From contig NZ_PJRP01000010.1 in NCBI RefSeq assembly GCF_002858765.1, positions 124,001-188,000 of the forward strand: 64,000 bases of DNA. Reading direction: 5' to 3'. This document shows positions 44,747 through 53,566 of the stretch, one piece after another (positions within the stretch are counted from its first letter, which is position 1; the number at the start of each line of letters is the position of its first letter). Made by a program: the position numbers and the translations under genes. The notes below the pieces were generated by a model, which did no database searches, was not told the DNA's origin, and saw nothing but the letters and a program-made list of their open reading frames with translations. Origin of the DNA: Cupriavidus pauculus (GTDB lineage: Bacteria > Pseudomonadota > Gammaproteobacteria > Burkholderiales > Burkholderiaceae).

Positions 44747-45286
44747 TCAGTACGGCGTCGCCATGTCGTTGGCCACGCGTGCGCGGTCGCCCACGCGCAG
44801 GTTGCCCAGATTGCTTTGCGTCACCGTGGCCATGCGGCCATCGTCAAGCCGCACGTTCACGCGGTACGCCGTCGACGTATTGCTGCCTGCGCGCTTCTCG
44901 ATCTGGTTGCCCGCCACGGCGCCACCCACGGCACCCACGATCGTGGCCGCGGTCTGACCGCGCCCGCCGCCGACCTGGTGGCCCAGCAGGCCGCCTGCCG
45001 CGCCGCCGATCACGGTGCCCAGCAGGCCCGAGCTGCCCTGCGTCGACTGGATTGGCTCGATCGACTCCACGCGTCCGGTAAATACCGAGCCGGTCGGCGC
45101 CTGGTAGCTGTTGGTGCCCGGCTGCTGATAGGCCTGCGGAGGCGGGGCCGTGTTGTAGTTGCCATAGCCGCCATAGCCCGGCTGCGCGCAGCCGGCCAGA
45201 CCGGCAGCCAGCGCCAGTGCGCCCAGGCTACCAAGCGCCAGCCACGACCTGGAAGTGTCCTTGTTGTCCTTGTGTTGTTCCTGCAT
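44747..45286 (-). CDS. Glycine-zipper outer-membrane lipoprotein (17-kDa antigen-like)
   Basis: A 179-residue lipoprotein. After a charged N-terminus, LGALALAAGLAGC is the lipobox (Cys about residue 33). A Gln/Tyr/Pro-rich linker follows, then a glycine zipper (GLLGTVIGGAAGGLLG; IVGAVGGAVAGNQIE) and a C-terminal beta domain. AGGAG lies eight bases before the ATG at 45286. The class is seen in SlyB and the rickettsial 17-kDa antigen and helps keep the envelope intact. Confidence 0.9.
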   Translation of the reverse strand: MQEQHKDNKDTSRSWLALGSLGALALAAGLAGCAQPGYGGYGNYNTAPPPQAYQQPGTNSYQAPTGSVFTGRVESIEPIQSTQGSSGLLGTVIGGAAGGLLGHQVGGGRGQTAATIVGAVGGAVAGNQIEKRAGSNTSTAYRVNVRLDDGRMATVTQSNLGNLRVGDRARVANDMATPY

Positions 45287-45595
45287 GAGCAATTCTCCTC
45301 TAATAGCTGATTGAGGCTGTTTGAAGGGTCAACCCGCGAAGCACACGCGCAAAGCGGGCCAATAAATCGACCCTCCTAGGAACCTTACAGCGCCAACATG
45401 GTTCCGCGCTGTCCGACAAACACCGACAATTTCGCCAGCGCCTGTCGCATTCCGGCCGACGCCATCCCGCACAGGCCAACCATGCCACCTGGCATGTGCA
45501 TGACAAGCAGCGCCCTGCCCGACGCTGTGACCTTGTATAATGCGCGGCCGGGCATGGCGGATGACACGCCGCCGCGCCCGGCATCCAACCCGAAA
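45287..45595. other. Intergenic region upstream of tRNA-Ser
   Basis: 309 bases with only shadow frames. A TATAAT at 45536-45541, 55 bases before the tRNA-Ser sequence, is the likely -10 element of the tRNA promoter. No good -35 was seen at the usual distance. Confidence 0.5.
45536..45541 (+). promoter_or_regulatory. -10 element of the tRNA-Ser promoter
   Basis: A perfect TATAAT about 55 bases upstream of the tRNA-Ser 5' half. Transcription from here would run through the fragment and then the complete tRNA-Ser. Confidence 0.55.
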
Positions 45596-45637
45596 GGAAG
45601 CGTGGCCGAGTGGTTTAAGGCAGCAGTCTTGAAAACT
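45596..45637 (+). pseudogene. 5' half of a split tRNA-Ser(UGA)
   Basis: The 42 bases from acceptor GGAAGCG to the anticodon loop CTTGAAA and two stem bases are an intact tRNA-Ser 5' half. The anticodon 5' stem is GCAGT, and its partner ACTGC is not here but at 54991-54995, beyond the element. Joined to 54994-55041 it makes a 90-base tRNA-Ser(UGA) with a perfect anticodon stem and a paired long variable arm. It is therefore the left remnant of the original chromosomal gene. Confidence 0.88.
45628..45637. repeat. Left crossover core of the tRNA-Ser element
   Basis: CTTGAAAACT covers the anticodon loop. The same 10 bases occur at 54984-54993, where the host 3' half resumes. Sequences differ on both sides of the two copies apart from the tRNA continuity described. 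Confidence 0.75.
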
Positions 45638-45643
45638 TTCGTA

Positions 45644-45731
<88 letters not shown>

Positions 45732-45790
45732 ATAAAAACAAGCATTTAGGGCCACGTCGGCTGCCTAGGTGCGCGGACAATATCGAACGA

Positions 45791-45818
45791 AGAGCCCCCC
45801 GCACTGGGGGGCTCTTTG
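45791..45818 (+). terminator. Terminator of the element-borne tRNA-Ser
   Basis: AGAGCCCCC and GGGGGCTCT arms with a 6-base loop, followed by TTTG. Confidence 0.85.
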
Positions 45819-45982
45819 CTTGGCGCATGGACTCGTGCCGTAAGCAGAACGTAAGCGGCAGCGCAACAGACTGTCTACGATCCCCGACACGCTCCGACCG
45901 TCCCTTGGGAAGCCTGCCGAGCTCGTGTAAATTCTTGGAAGCAGTGCCCCATCGGGAGCAGCGCGCGAAACCACAACAAGCT

Positions 45983-46879
45983 ATGAATCAGACGATCGAC
46001 ACCGTTCAGCCCGCTGAGCAAACCGTAAGCTCAGAAACTGCCGCACAGGCGAGATTTGAAACCCTTCTAGCGGCCCTTGGCTCTCCGTACGCTCGCGGCG
46101 AGCGGCACGCCATCTACAACGGCGATTGCCTCGACCTGCTAGCCAGCATTCCAGCGCACAGCCTGGACCTGACGTTCACTAGTCCTCCGTACAACATCGG
46201 AAAAGAGTACGAGGACGTCCTCCCCGTAGAAGCCTATATCGACTGGTGCGGGCGGTGGATCAATGAGGTACATCGCGCAAGTCGGTCAGACGGCGCGTTC
46301 ATGCTAAATGTGGGGTACGTATCGCTCGAAGGGCGAGCAAAGTCCATTCCGATTCCCTACTTGCTCTGGGATCGAGTTCCTTTCCTACTACAACAGGAAA
46401 TCGTGTGGAATTACGGCGCGGGTGTAGCTGCCCGCAAGTTTCTGTCGCCACGCAATGAAAAACTGATGTGGTACGTCAAGAGTGCCGACAACTATTGTTT
46501 CAACTTGGATGAAATTCGCGACCCCGATGTCGCGTACCCCAACCAAAAGAAGAAGGGCAAACTTCGCTGCAACACCATCGGCAAAAATCCGTCTGACGTG
46601 TGGCAAATCGCCAAAGTGACATCGGGCCAGGGACGTGCATCGAAAGAGCGCACGCCCCACCCCGCACAGTTCCCGCTTGATCTCTGCGAGCGCGTTATCA
46701 AAGGTTTTTCGCCCACGGATGGCATCGTGCTTGACCCCTTCCTCGGATCGGGCTCCACAATTGATGCATGTCTGCGCTGGGGACGCTACTCAATAGGCTT
46801 TGAGGTTCGCGAAGATTACTGCGCCATAGCAGCAGAGCGGATTGAAGATTCCCTTCGACAATCCACGTCACTATTTTAA
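45983..46879 (+). CDS. Type II DNA methyltransferase, probably N4-cytosine (beta class)
   Basis: A 298-residue enzyme. Motif IV is TSPPYNIG (residues 66-73), and the SAM-binding motif I is DPFLGSGST near residue 250. The IV-before-I order is beta class, and Ser in SPPY is typical of N4-cytosine enzymes, although N6-adenine ones exist. It stops one base before the stop of the convergent endonuclease and protects the recognition sites. If the partner is ScaI-like the site would be AGTACT; this is inferred from the family. Confidence 0.9.
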   Translation: MNQTIDTVQPAEQTVSSETAAQARFETLLAALGSPYARGERHAIYNGDCLDLLASIPAHSLDLTFTSPPYNIGKEYEDVLPVEAYIDWCGRWINEVHRASRSDGAFMLNVGYVSLEGRAKSIPIPYLLWDRVPFLLQQEIVWNYGAGVAARKFLSPRNEKLMWYVKSADNYCFNLDEIRDPDVAYPNQKKKGKLRCNTIGKNPSDVWQIAKVTSGQGRASKERTPHPAQFPLDLCERVIKGFSPTDGIVLDPFLGSGSTIDACLRWGRYSIGFEVREDYCAIAAERIEDSLRQSTSLF

Positions 46880-46880
46880 T

Positions 46881-47633
46881 TTAATAGAGGCCTTGGTACT
46901 GCTGGCGGGCGACTACTTGGTGTTTTTGGTATTTGAGCGGTAGATTCGTAGCTCGAATCAAATCGTCAATCGTGTTGACCCCGCCAGCGGACAATTCCTC
47001 CGCAGCCTTCGCACCAACACCATCAACCAGTTGCACAGGGCCCTTGAGTATGTACGGCCCTCCGATCTGCAATAGCTTGTGTTGATAGACCTGCGGGGAC
47101 AAGCCAGCCATCTGACCTGTGGGCGATTTCTGGGCCTGCCAATCGGTCGAGTCAATCCAGCCGAATCGCAACAGCGTCAGCGTCCGGCCGTAGAAGTTGA
47201 CTGTGATGTAGAAACCAGACTTGTCTTTCTTCGCTGCGTCAGCGTTCTCCAGCACTTGCCCATAGCTGCGGTTCCCATAGATTTTGTAGCCCAACTGCCC
47301 CGATGCCTTCATCTCTACCGACATCATTTCGTCGGTCAAGCAGTGCAGGTCTTTTTCCGAGCCGACACCACCGCGCCAAGCGCCTGGTAGCCGCACAGCC
47401 AGTTCTTTGGCAAACAGCTTTTCAAACATGTAGCCGATCACGGTCGCCGGTGGATCAATATCGGCAAGCGGGAAGCCTATGTTGGCGTCTCCAACCCAAG
47501 TGTTCCAAAGGCGCGACCATGACAGCAAAGCGGCGTCAAGAATTAGGTCGCGTGTGAGCGGGTGTTGTTCGACAATGTTCCGCGTGATCTGAGCCCACTG
47601 ATCCACATGGGCTCCTTGGTAAGGGGATGCCAT
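46881..47633 (-). CDS. ScaI-family type II restriction endonuclease
   Basis: A 250-residue protein. MASPYQGAHVDQW, GSEKDLHCLTDEMMSVEMKA (D95, E107-x-K109, a PD-ExK-type site), FGWIDSTDWQAQK and SPTGQMAGLSPQ match my memory of the ScaI family. A C-terminal helix-hairpin-helix (LVDGVGAKAAEEL) may help DNA binding. The start at 47633 is chosen because the conserved N-terminus begins there. It is convergent with the methyltransferase, so the two genes have separate promoters. Confidence 0.82.
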   Translation of the reverse strand: MASPYQGAHVDQWAQITRNIVEQHPLTRDLILDAALLSWSRLWNTWVGDANIGFPLADIDPPATVIGYMFEKLFAKELAVRLPGAWRGGVGSEKDLHCLTDEMMSVEMKASGQLGYKIYGNRSYGQVLENADAAKKDKSGFYITVNFYGRTLTLLRFGWIDSTDWQAQKSPTGQMAGLSPQVYQHKLLQIGGPYILKGPVQLVDGVGAKAAEELSAGGVNTIDDLIRATNLPLKYQKHQVVARQQYQGLY

Positions 47634-47823
47634 CTCAGAATCGTCTTGTTGTTTGTAGACTTGAGATTGTCTCAAACAACGAGCGCCGATGAAACTCCCA
47701 CCTACAGAGGGTTACGCTGGGCTTACGCACAGCACCCAGGGCCTAGTTGGCCGCCCGAAAACAGCAGCGATTTGCCGCCCGGACGGAGTAATTCAGGGTT
47801 TGCCGTACCTTGTAGACTGCACT

Positions 47824-47847
47824 GTTGCTGACGTTGACATCAGCAAC
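47824..47847. promoter_or_regulatory. Inverted repeat between the endonuclease and the small gene
   Basis: GTTGCTGA and TCAGCAAC arms separated by eight bases lie in the 262-base gap upstream of the gene at 47896. It may be an operator; no promoter boxes are clear. Confidence 0.4.
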
Positions 47848-47895
47848 GGCTTGGCCGATTCTTAGCACGTCACACAACGCAAATAGGGGTCAGTT

Positions 47896-48093
47896 ATGGG
47901 TGAATGGTCGGAATACTTCGAGGACTTCCCGGAGGAGAACTCCGCGAACTACGTTAATGGCAGGTTCGACCCGAAAGGCGCCGAGGCACTGAGAACGGCA
48001 GAAGCCAAGCGCAGGCAGGACCAGGCCAACCTAGACGCGGAAATCCGCGCAATCGTCCAGAAGCACCGCCCACCCGCTGCTGACAAGAAATAG
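47896..48093 (+). CDS. Small hypothetical protein
   Basis: A 65-residue acidic-then-basic protein (MGEWSEYFEDFPEENSANYV...). The ribosome site AGGGG is close to the ATG. No family is recognised. Confidence 0.6.
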   Translation: MGEWSEYFEDFPEENSANYVNGRFDPKGAEALRTAEAKRRQDQANLDAEIRAIVQKHRPPAADKK

Positions 48094-48339
48094 CGAACAA
48101 CTAGGCCGCGGGCTGTGCTGCCCGTACCTTAGCCACGGCCCTGTGGTGATCGCGGCCCCAGCCGCCCGCTATCGCCCCGCAGCCGCACAAGCGACAACGG
48201 GTGCCGCATGGCACCCGCTGAAGGCAGCATCGGCAGCGCATGGACTGCCCTGCTGCTGGGTCCGTTGAATTAACGAGCGACGGTTTCCTACGGCTCGACT
48301 GCGTCAGTGCCGCCTCAAAAGGCACTGACGTTTCTCAGT

Positions 48340-48597
48340 TCATTCTCCACCGACCGCTATGCCGTGCATAAACGCACTCAGCTTGTACCGGTGCGTCACG
48401 TCGTTGTGGTTAGCGACGGGAGGCGGCTCGGGTAAGCGCTCTTGACCACACAGCCGCGCGAGGTACTCCGTCGCTTCGGCTTCCCACTCATCGACGCCCA
48501 TCATGGGCGGCCATTCACCGCGCGGACGGTTCACGCTGCGGGCCTGCTCAACCCGATCAAGCCGCCGCAATGTGGTCAGACTGAGTCGCGCGCGCAT
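48340..48597 (-). CDS. Hypothetical protein, last gene of the minus-strand block
   Basis: An 85-residue protein (MRARLSLTTLRRLDRVEQAR...). Its start overlaps the stop of the upstream gene, so translation is coupled. No known domain. Confidence 0.6.
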   Translation of the reverse strand: MRARLSLTTLRRLDRVEQARSVNRPRGEWPPMMGVDEWEAEATEYLARLCGQERLPEPPPVANHNDVTHRYKLSAFMHGIAVGGE

Positions 48598-48773
48598 TAT
48601 CGAATCTTTGGCAGTGAAGCGGTTATCCGCAGCAAGGCGAGGTCATGTGCCCGCTGCTCCTGACGCGCCTCCATTTGCTCGAAAAATAAATTGACGAGGC
48701 GTGTACGATCTCTCGCGGTCAGCCCGCGCTCGTCCTTGGGCTCCGCCTTGTGGTCATTTTCATTTCGCGTCAT
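48597..48773 (-). CDS. Small hypothetical protein
   Basis: A 58-residue charged, helical protein (MTRNENDHKAEPKDERG...). Its start at 48773 overlaps the upstream stop at 48770, and its stop overlaps the next start. No known domain. Confidence 0.6.
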   Translation of the reverse strand: MTRNENDHKAEPKDERGLTARDRTRLVNLFFEQMEARQEQRAHDLALLRITASLPKIR

Positions 48774-49216
48774 TGCATTTTCCTTGGCGGGATGTACCCG
48801 ATGGACTGGAGCAGATGTGCAGCCTGCATACGAACAGCTGGGTCGTCGCAATCACGGATCGCCTCATAGCAGCCTTGAACGATCACCGCGTAGGTGGTCG
48901 CCATCTCCTCCACGTCGATGGCGCCACCGCCTTTTCTGACCACACGAGCCTGCTGCGCAGTAATCGGGCTCAAGGTCGCGTGGGGCGCAAATGCAGGGTT
49001 GCTGTCCGTTGCGTCGAACTCTTCAATGAGCCTGTGCACGAGCACGCGTGCCGCCGCCATGCTCTTCTTCAGCGAGCCATGGTTCACCACATAGTTATGG
49101 ACATCGAACACCAGGTGCACGGCCACAGCGCCGGGTACGCTCGGCATAGCGTGGATACGGCGGTCGCGCTGCACACGCCTGTACTCAGCACTGTCAAAGG
49201 AAACGAAACGCGTCAT
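48770..49216 (-). CDS. Hypothetical protein
   Basis: A 148-residue soluble protein (MTRFVSFDSAEYRRVQRDRR...) in the middle of the overlapping gene block. It overlaps both neighbours by four bases. No domain is recognised. Confidence 0.68.
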   Translation of the reverse strand: MTRFVSFDSAEYRRVQRDRRIHAMPSVPGAVAVHLVFDVHNYVVNHGSLKKSMAAARVLVHRLIEEFDATDSNPAFAPHATLSPITAQQARVVRKGGGAIDVEEMATTYAVIVQGCYEAIRDCDDPAVRMQAAHLLQSIGYIPPRKMQ

Positions 49217-49644
49217 CGCTTTCCCTCCAGCGCTACGAGCCGCGCCTCAAGCTCATCAATCTGACGAACTCCAGCGAGCGCAGAAATCGATTCGATGATC
49301 TGCTTGCCCATGTCCGGCGCAACGTGGCCGTCAGCTATGGCCTGCAATACCTGCTCGACCTGCTGCGTAAGCGGTGCCTGCGCATCGAACGAGAAGGTGA
49401 CGCGCTCGGCCTGAGCCTTCAACGCAGGGGCGACGCGTGACAACACAAGCGACGCGGCCTGAATATCACCATCAAGCGCGGCGTCGATTACCACACGTGC
49501 GATGGAGGGAGCGTCATCAGCCAGCGCCTGGGTCACCCGCATTCGCTTGTCGATGACGCCCTTAGGACGACCGAAAGGGTTCGGGCTAGCACCGCCCTTC
49601 TTCCAATCTGGATTTCCGCGCGACTTGCCAACTGGTGTGCTCAT
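49213..49644 (-). CDS. DUF5681-like protein
   Basis: A 143-residue protein starting MSTPVGKSRGNPDWKKGG. The N-terminal SPNPFGRPKG motif is characteristic of DUF5681, found in many phages and islands and often near small terminases. The rest is helical. It precedes three coupled genes. Confidence 0.75.
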   Translation of the reverse strand: MSTPVGKSRGNPDWKKGGASPNPFGRPKGVIDKRMRVTQALADDAPSIARVVIDAALDGDIQAASLVLSRVAPALKAQAERVTFSFDAQAPLTQQVEQVLQAIADGHVAPDMGKQIIESISALAGVRQIDELEARLVALEGKR

Positions 49645-49678
49645 GATGCCAACATCCATTGATCAAATGACCGCCAGG

Positions 49679-50383
49679 TTATTGCTGCGGAAGAGCGAAC
49701 GCGGCCTTGGACTTGTTCGCCGCCTGTCGTGCAGCGCTGACCTTCGCCCACGACCCACCGATTGCCCTCTCCAGCTCGCCGTGTACCAGCGGGCCGCGCT
49801 GCTCAAGCAGCTCCTTTGCCTTCGTCATAATCGCGAGGCGTGCGGACAGGTCCGGATTGGCCTTGCTGTGGTAAGCGCGTGTGTGGACTTGCTTCTCCAC
49901 TTCCGTCAGTCCAGACAGGTACGACGGAGCGCCAAGCACAGCAGTAATGGTCTGGGTGTCGCCCGCCTTCAACGCGTCGTTCATGAAGGAAGCGCGCTCT
50001 CCTTGCTTCATCGCTTTCACGTGAGCCCTGATTTCTGCCGCCACAGGAGCGGCCGCAGCCTGCTGGACCGGCGCAGTGAGTTTGGACTCGTGGTCGCGCA
50101 CAGCAAGCGTCAACCGTGCAACGGCTCCGTCGAACTTGCGGAATAGCTTCTCCGACTGCTTTTCCGCGAAGTCCCCCATTGCGAGCAGCTTCGCGGTATC
50201 AGTCATGGTCGGATCGTCCGCAACCGCACGGCGCGCATCGTGGATGGCGGCCAGCGTCTTGTAGGTCTCGTCGAATGTATTGCGTGCTTCGACAACGAAG
50301 GCCATGTGCTGCTCGTAGCCATCGACCGCTTCGATGACGGATGGGTGGAGGGATGGGGTGACGTCAGCGTTGATCTGGTCCAT
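49679..50383 (-). CDS. Hypothetical helical protein, first gene of the block
   Basis: A 234-residue, almost entirely alpha-helical protein. AGGAG precedes the ATG at 50383 by seven bases. No domain is recognised. It is divergent from the gene at 50612; the space between holds an inverted repeat. Confidence 0.72.
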   Translation of the reverse strand: MDQINADVTPSLHPSVIEAVDGYEQHMAFVVEARNTFDETYKTLAAIHDARRAVADDPTMTDTAKLLAMGDFAEKQSEKLFRKFDGAVARLTLAVRDHESKLTAPVQQAAAAPVAAEIRAHVKAMKQGERASFMNDALKAGDTQTITAVLGAPSYLSGLTEVEKQVHTRAYHSKANPDLSARLAIMTKAKELLEQRGPLVHGELERAIGGSWAKVSAARQAANKSKAAFALPQQ

Positions 50384-50489
50384 GTTGAATCTCCTGTTAA
50401 AAGGGTACGTGCTTACCATGGGCTAACGTTACGATTGAAAACTGCTGAAAGCAGCTTGATCCGCGTTGTTTTTCACTTGTAAAACAGCA

Positions 50490-50507
50490 AACAACATATT
50501 TGTTGTT
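50490..50507. promoter_or_regulatory. Inverted repeat in the divergent promoter region
   Basis: AACAACA and TGTTGTT arms around TATT lie in an AT-rich region between the divergent genes at 50383 and 50612. This is a plausible regulator site of the element. Confidence 0.45.
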
Positions 50508-50611
50508 CGAGCTTTCGTCGACCGTTTCCAACACTCCACGAAAGTCGTTGCCGGCCTTCGGAGAAGCGTCATAGCGTTACCCCGTCCTCAATGACCACAG
50601 GGAGCAACGAC

Positions 50612-51052
50612 ATGACGACCAAGACCTACACAAAGCGCGAGAACGCGAAGCGTGCTGCAATTGCAGCAGGCGTTCCCGCCGAAGTGGTGCAAATCACGGT
50701 TCACAAGAACGGTGACGAGGTGCGCTTCGGCTGGAAGACCAAAGAAGCACCAGTAAATGGGCCGCACAAGGGCGCGCAGGGTGCTACCAGTACCCCAGCG
50801 GCGACCGCTACCCGATCGCGGCCCGTAGCAGCACCTGCCGCCGCGCAGCGCGAAGAGCGCAACGGGGTCAAGCGCCCACGCGCAGGCGGCCTCTGTGCGC
50901 AGGTATGGGACTGGCTGGACGCCCACCCCACAGCGACGGTCAAGGAGGTCAAGGCTGCCGCACCCGCGCAAGGCTGGAACGAGAACAATGTCTCCTGCGA
51001 GTTCTATGCGTGGCGCAAGTTCAGCGCGCCGGTGAAGGGAGTGGCAGCATGA
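50612..51052 (+). CDS. Hypothetical protein, possibly DNA-binding
   Basis: A 146-residue basic protein (MTTKTYTKRENAKRAAIAAG...). The C-terminal CAQVWDWLDAHPTATVKEVK followed by a WNENNVSCEFYAWRKF segment looks like a winged-helix module. GGGAG lies before the ATG at 50612. It overlaps the next gene by ATGA. Confidence 0.7.
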   Translation: MTTKTYTKRENAKRAAIAAGVPAEVVQITVHKNGDEVRFGWKTKEAPVNGPHKGAQGATSTPAATATRSRPVAAPAAAQREERNGVKRPRAGGLCAQVWDWLDAHPTATVKEVKAAAPAQGWNENNVSCEFYAWRKFSAPVKGVAA

Positions 51053-51369
51053 ATACCAACATTGTTCCCGCTACCTCTGGCCAGCGCGCAGTAGACGTTT
51101 GGGTAAGCCATGCCACCGGCAGAATCGAGGTGTCCCATCGGGTGACAGCAATCGTCGCCTGGGAGATCGCTTACAGCTCGCGCACGGAAGCATTGCAAGC
51201 AAAGCCAATTGTTCACGACCAGCGCGGCGTACTCGGAGTCTTGTCGGGCACGGACTCCGTACAAGCAAATGGCTGCGACTTCCCGTCGATCCCTCAGTTT
51301 GTCCAACATGTCATTGAACTTCACCGAATCGACAGCACAACCGGCCCGCAGTGGTTCATTTCGACCTGA
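51049..51369 (+). CDS. Hypothetical protein
   Basis: A 106-residue soluble alpha/beta protein (MNTNIVPATSGQRAVDVWVS...) coupled to the previous gene. It has no recognised domain. Confidence 0.65.
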   Translation: MNTNIVPATSGQRAVDVWVSHATGRIEVSHRVTAIVAWEIAYSSRTEALQAKPIVHDQRGVLGVLSGTDSVQANGCDFPSIPQFVQHVIELHRIDSTTGPQWFIST

Positions 51370-51572
51370 CCACAGCGTGGCCCACCACCCCCCCCCCATT
51401 TTCCCAAGAGACTGCCGCTATGGTGTGTGGACCTATGCCCGAGCAGCTTGGTGCGTTTCCCTATAAGGGCTAACGCAGCAACGCACCAAAACGTGCGTTG
51501 CATGCAGCCCTAACTCTTGCGGCGTTTAACGCAGCACAACGCCCCAAAAACGCAGCGACGCACCGATCCCAA

Positions 51573-52943
51573 TCATGCCGGTGTAACTGCGACAATTGCG
51601 CGCAAATACGCGTGCGCACCGCCTCGCTGCCCTGTGGTCATCGGGCGCACCTCTTCCACCCGACCTTCGGCCTTCAACCACGCGATTGCATTGCGAAGGC
51701 TCTTCTGCGCAATGCCGTGGTCAAGGGCTTCCAATGACCTACCGGTCGGCCTGCGACCTGCATCGACCTCATCCTTGATGATCTGCCACACTCTGTCCGC
51801 TACCGCCGCAATAGCCGAACTGCTCTTGCCCGAAGGTTCAAATCGCGTGAACAGGTGCCCGACGCGCTTAATGTAAATGGGCGGCTGTGGAGGTGCGTGA
51901 CTAATCTTGGGCCGCGCGAGTGTAAGCGCGCTTTCGCCTTCAGCCAGCGCGTCGCCCGTAATGGAAAGCCACTCCTGCGCATCCATGGCCTTTAGCACAT
52001 GGACCATGCGGCTGCCGTCTGCGAACGCGCTGCCACCGCGACCCGCATATTGATCGGTCGCTTTATCGCGGGCACTCTGTTTGCCAGTGTGGTGAATGAA
52101 CATTACGGCGCATTTCAGAGCGTTGCGTATGCGTCTGCCTGCCTCGATAAGCCCTTGTTCAGCATCGTTGACCCTGCTCTCGCCAACACCGAAGGACACC
52201 GCTGGGTCGATGAATACAACGGCGGGATGCAACTCCGAAGCTGCCCGGATGAATCTTTCAACGTTCTTGCCGGGCACCACCACATCCCTTTCCACTGCGG
52301 TCAGTTTAAAGCCGTGGCCCGACACGTCGGCAATGACGACCGACTGGCGAATTGCTTCAATCTCGGTCTGGCTGAGCTGCATCTGGGAGGCAATTGTGCG
52401 CAGCCGTGCGACTAGCATATCTCGGCTATCTTCCGCCGTGAAAATGACGACCGGACCCGCGTTCTCGACTGGGTGACCGAAGAGTTCGAGCCCAAGCACA
52501 ATGTGAATCGCTTCGTACAGCATGAGAGTCGTCTTGCCGGTGCCACCGGGCGCCACGAAGATGCCGACATCCTCATAGAGAAACTTGTCGACAACGCAGT
52601 TTGGCGTGAGTCGTGCGTGAGACCATTCCTCCTCGCTGATTGCAGGGGGCAAGGTGAACGCGGTTACTCGGTCTGCCTCATGCGCAATCTTCTTGATGAA
52701 TGCATCCGTAAACACCGCTGCCACTTTCTCAACAGCGGATGGCGGGGGGCTGTCCCAGAACAGACCCAGAGCGGGATTGGCAGTGGGCGCCTGCTGGGCG
52801 GCTGGGGCCGTTTGTGCGGGGTGGCCGGTGTTGGGGTAGTTGCTGGCGCCGATCGCGGCCTGTGCCGACTGCTGTGCGCTTGGCTCCTGCGAAGCCTGAT
52901 AGCCCGGAGGTGTGGTCACCGTGGGTACAATGTTCCCTGTCAT
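51573..52943 (-). CDS. RepA-like AAA ATPase / helicase
   Basis: A 456-residue protein. The first about 85 residues are Ala/Pro/Gln-rich. The RecA-like core has Walker A GIFVAPGGTGKTTLMLYEAI, FTAEDSRDMLVARLR, Walker B PAVVFIDPAV and FIHHTGKQSARDKATDQYAG, and the C-terminus has a winged-helix region. AAGGA precedes the ATG at 52943. It is the counterpart of the ATPase in the tRNA-Thr element but clearly different in sequence, and probably drives replication of this element. Confidence 0.87.
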   Translation of the reverse strand: MTGNIVPTVTTPPGYQASQEPSAQQSAQAAIGASNYPNTGHPAQTAPAAQQAPTANPALGLFWDSPPPSAVEKVAAVFTDAFIKKIAHEADRVTAFTLPPAISEEEWSHARLTPNCVVDKFLYEDVGIFVAPGGTGKTTLMLYEAIHIVLGLELFGHPVENAGPVVIFTAEDSRDMLVARLRTIASQMQLSQTEIEAIRQSVVIADVSGHGFKLTAVERDVVVPGKNVERFIRAASELHPAVVFIDPAVSFGVGESRVNDAEQGLIEAGRRIRNALKCAVMFIHHTGKQSARDKATDQYAGRGGSAFADGSRMVHVLKAMDAQEWLSITGDALAEGESALTLARPKISHAPPQPPIYIKRVGHLFTRFEPSGKSSSAIAAVADRVWQIIKDEVDAGRRPTGRSLEALDHGIAQKSLRNAIAWLKAEGRVEEVRPMTTGQRGGAHAYLRAIVAVTPA

Positions 52944-53098
52944 AGGTATTCCTTCTGAGCGGCAAGGTGTGCGAACCATGCCGCTTTTTTGTCGACTGAG
53001 TTACGCTGGGCTTGCACGCATGCCTGTGGGAAGCGCGCTTCCGGTGGCTGCATTGGGTCTGTGAGGTGACGACCAGCTCTTTGTGTGTTTGGCGGTCG

Positions 53099-53305
53099 TT
53101 AGACGGACGCGAGCTGTCCTGGCTGCTGGCTGGTGCTGGTGCGTGTTTGTGCATCGAGCCAAGCGAGAACGTCAGCTTCGGCATAGCGCACGGCTCGACC
53201 GATCTTGCGGTAGACCGGCCCTTTTCCTTGGGTGCGCCAGATTTCGAGGGTGTTACTACGAAGGCCGAGCAGTTCGGCGGTCTGCATATTGGTGAGCAGC
53301 TTCAT
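53099..53305 (-). CDS. AlpA-like excisionase/regulator
   Basis: A 68-residue MerR-type helix-turn-helix protein: LTNMQTAELLGLRSNTLEIW, then GPVYRKIGRAVRYAEADVLAWL, the AlpA/Xis pattern. It is located between the replication ATPase and the integrase, the usual place for a directionality factor in P4-like elements. Confidence 0.85.
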   Translation of the reverse strand: MKLLTNMQTAELLGLRSNTLEIWRTQGKGPVYRKIGRAVRYAEADVLAWLDAQTRTSTSQQPGQLASV

Positions 53306-53566
53306 GGTGTGGTCTCAATGGACCCACCGTGCGCACAAATGAAAATGGGCAGCACGGAGGAACAGCAAGCACCGTATTTCTCAGTGCTGGTTCCGCCGTC
53401 TGCCCTTGCAGACTCTTTCGTTGACCACTGGGGTCGCGCCCCGAAGGGCGATTCGCCTACCTTGGCAAGACCAAGACTCAGCGAAGAAGCGAAGTTAGTT
53501 GCTGCAACTTTACACTGATCTTTGCAGCTCTAGCAACACCTGATGCTTGCACGCTACAGCCTCCCA

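Noticed and set aside
48101..48241. Possible 46-residue Cys-rich minus-strand protein
   Set aside because: Several Cys residues suggest a zinc finger, but there is no ribosome site and the gene would be isolated; too weak to list.
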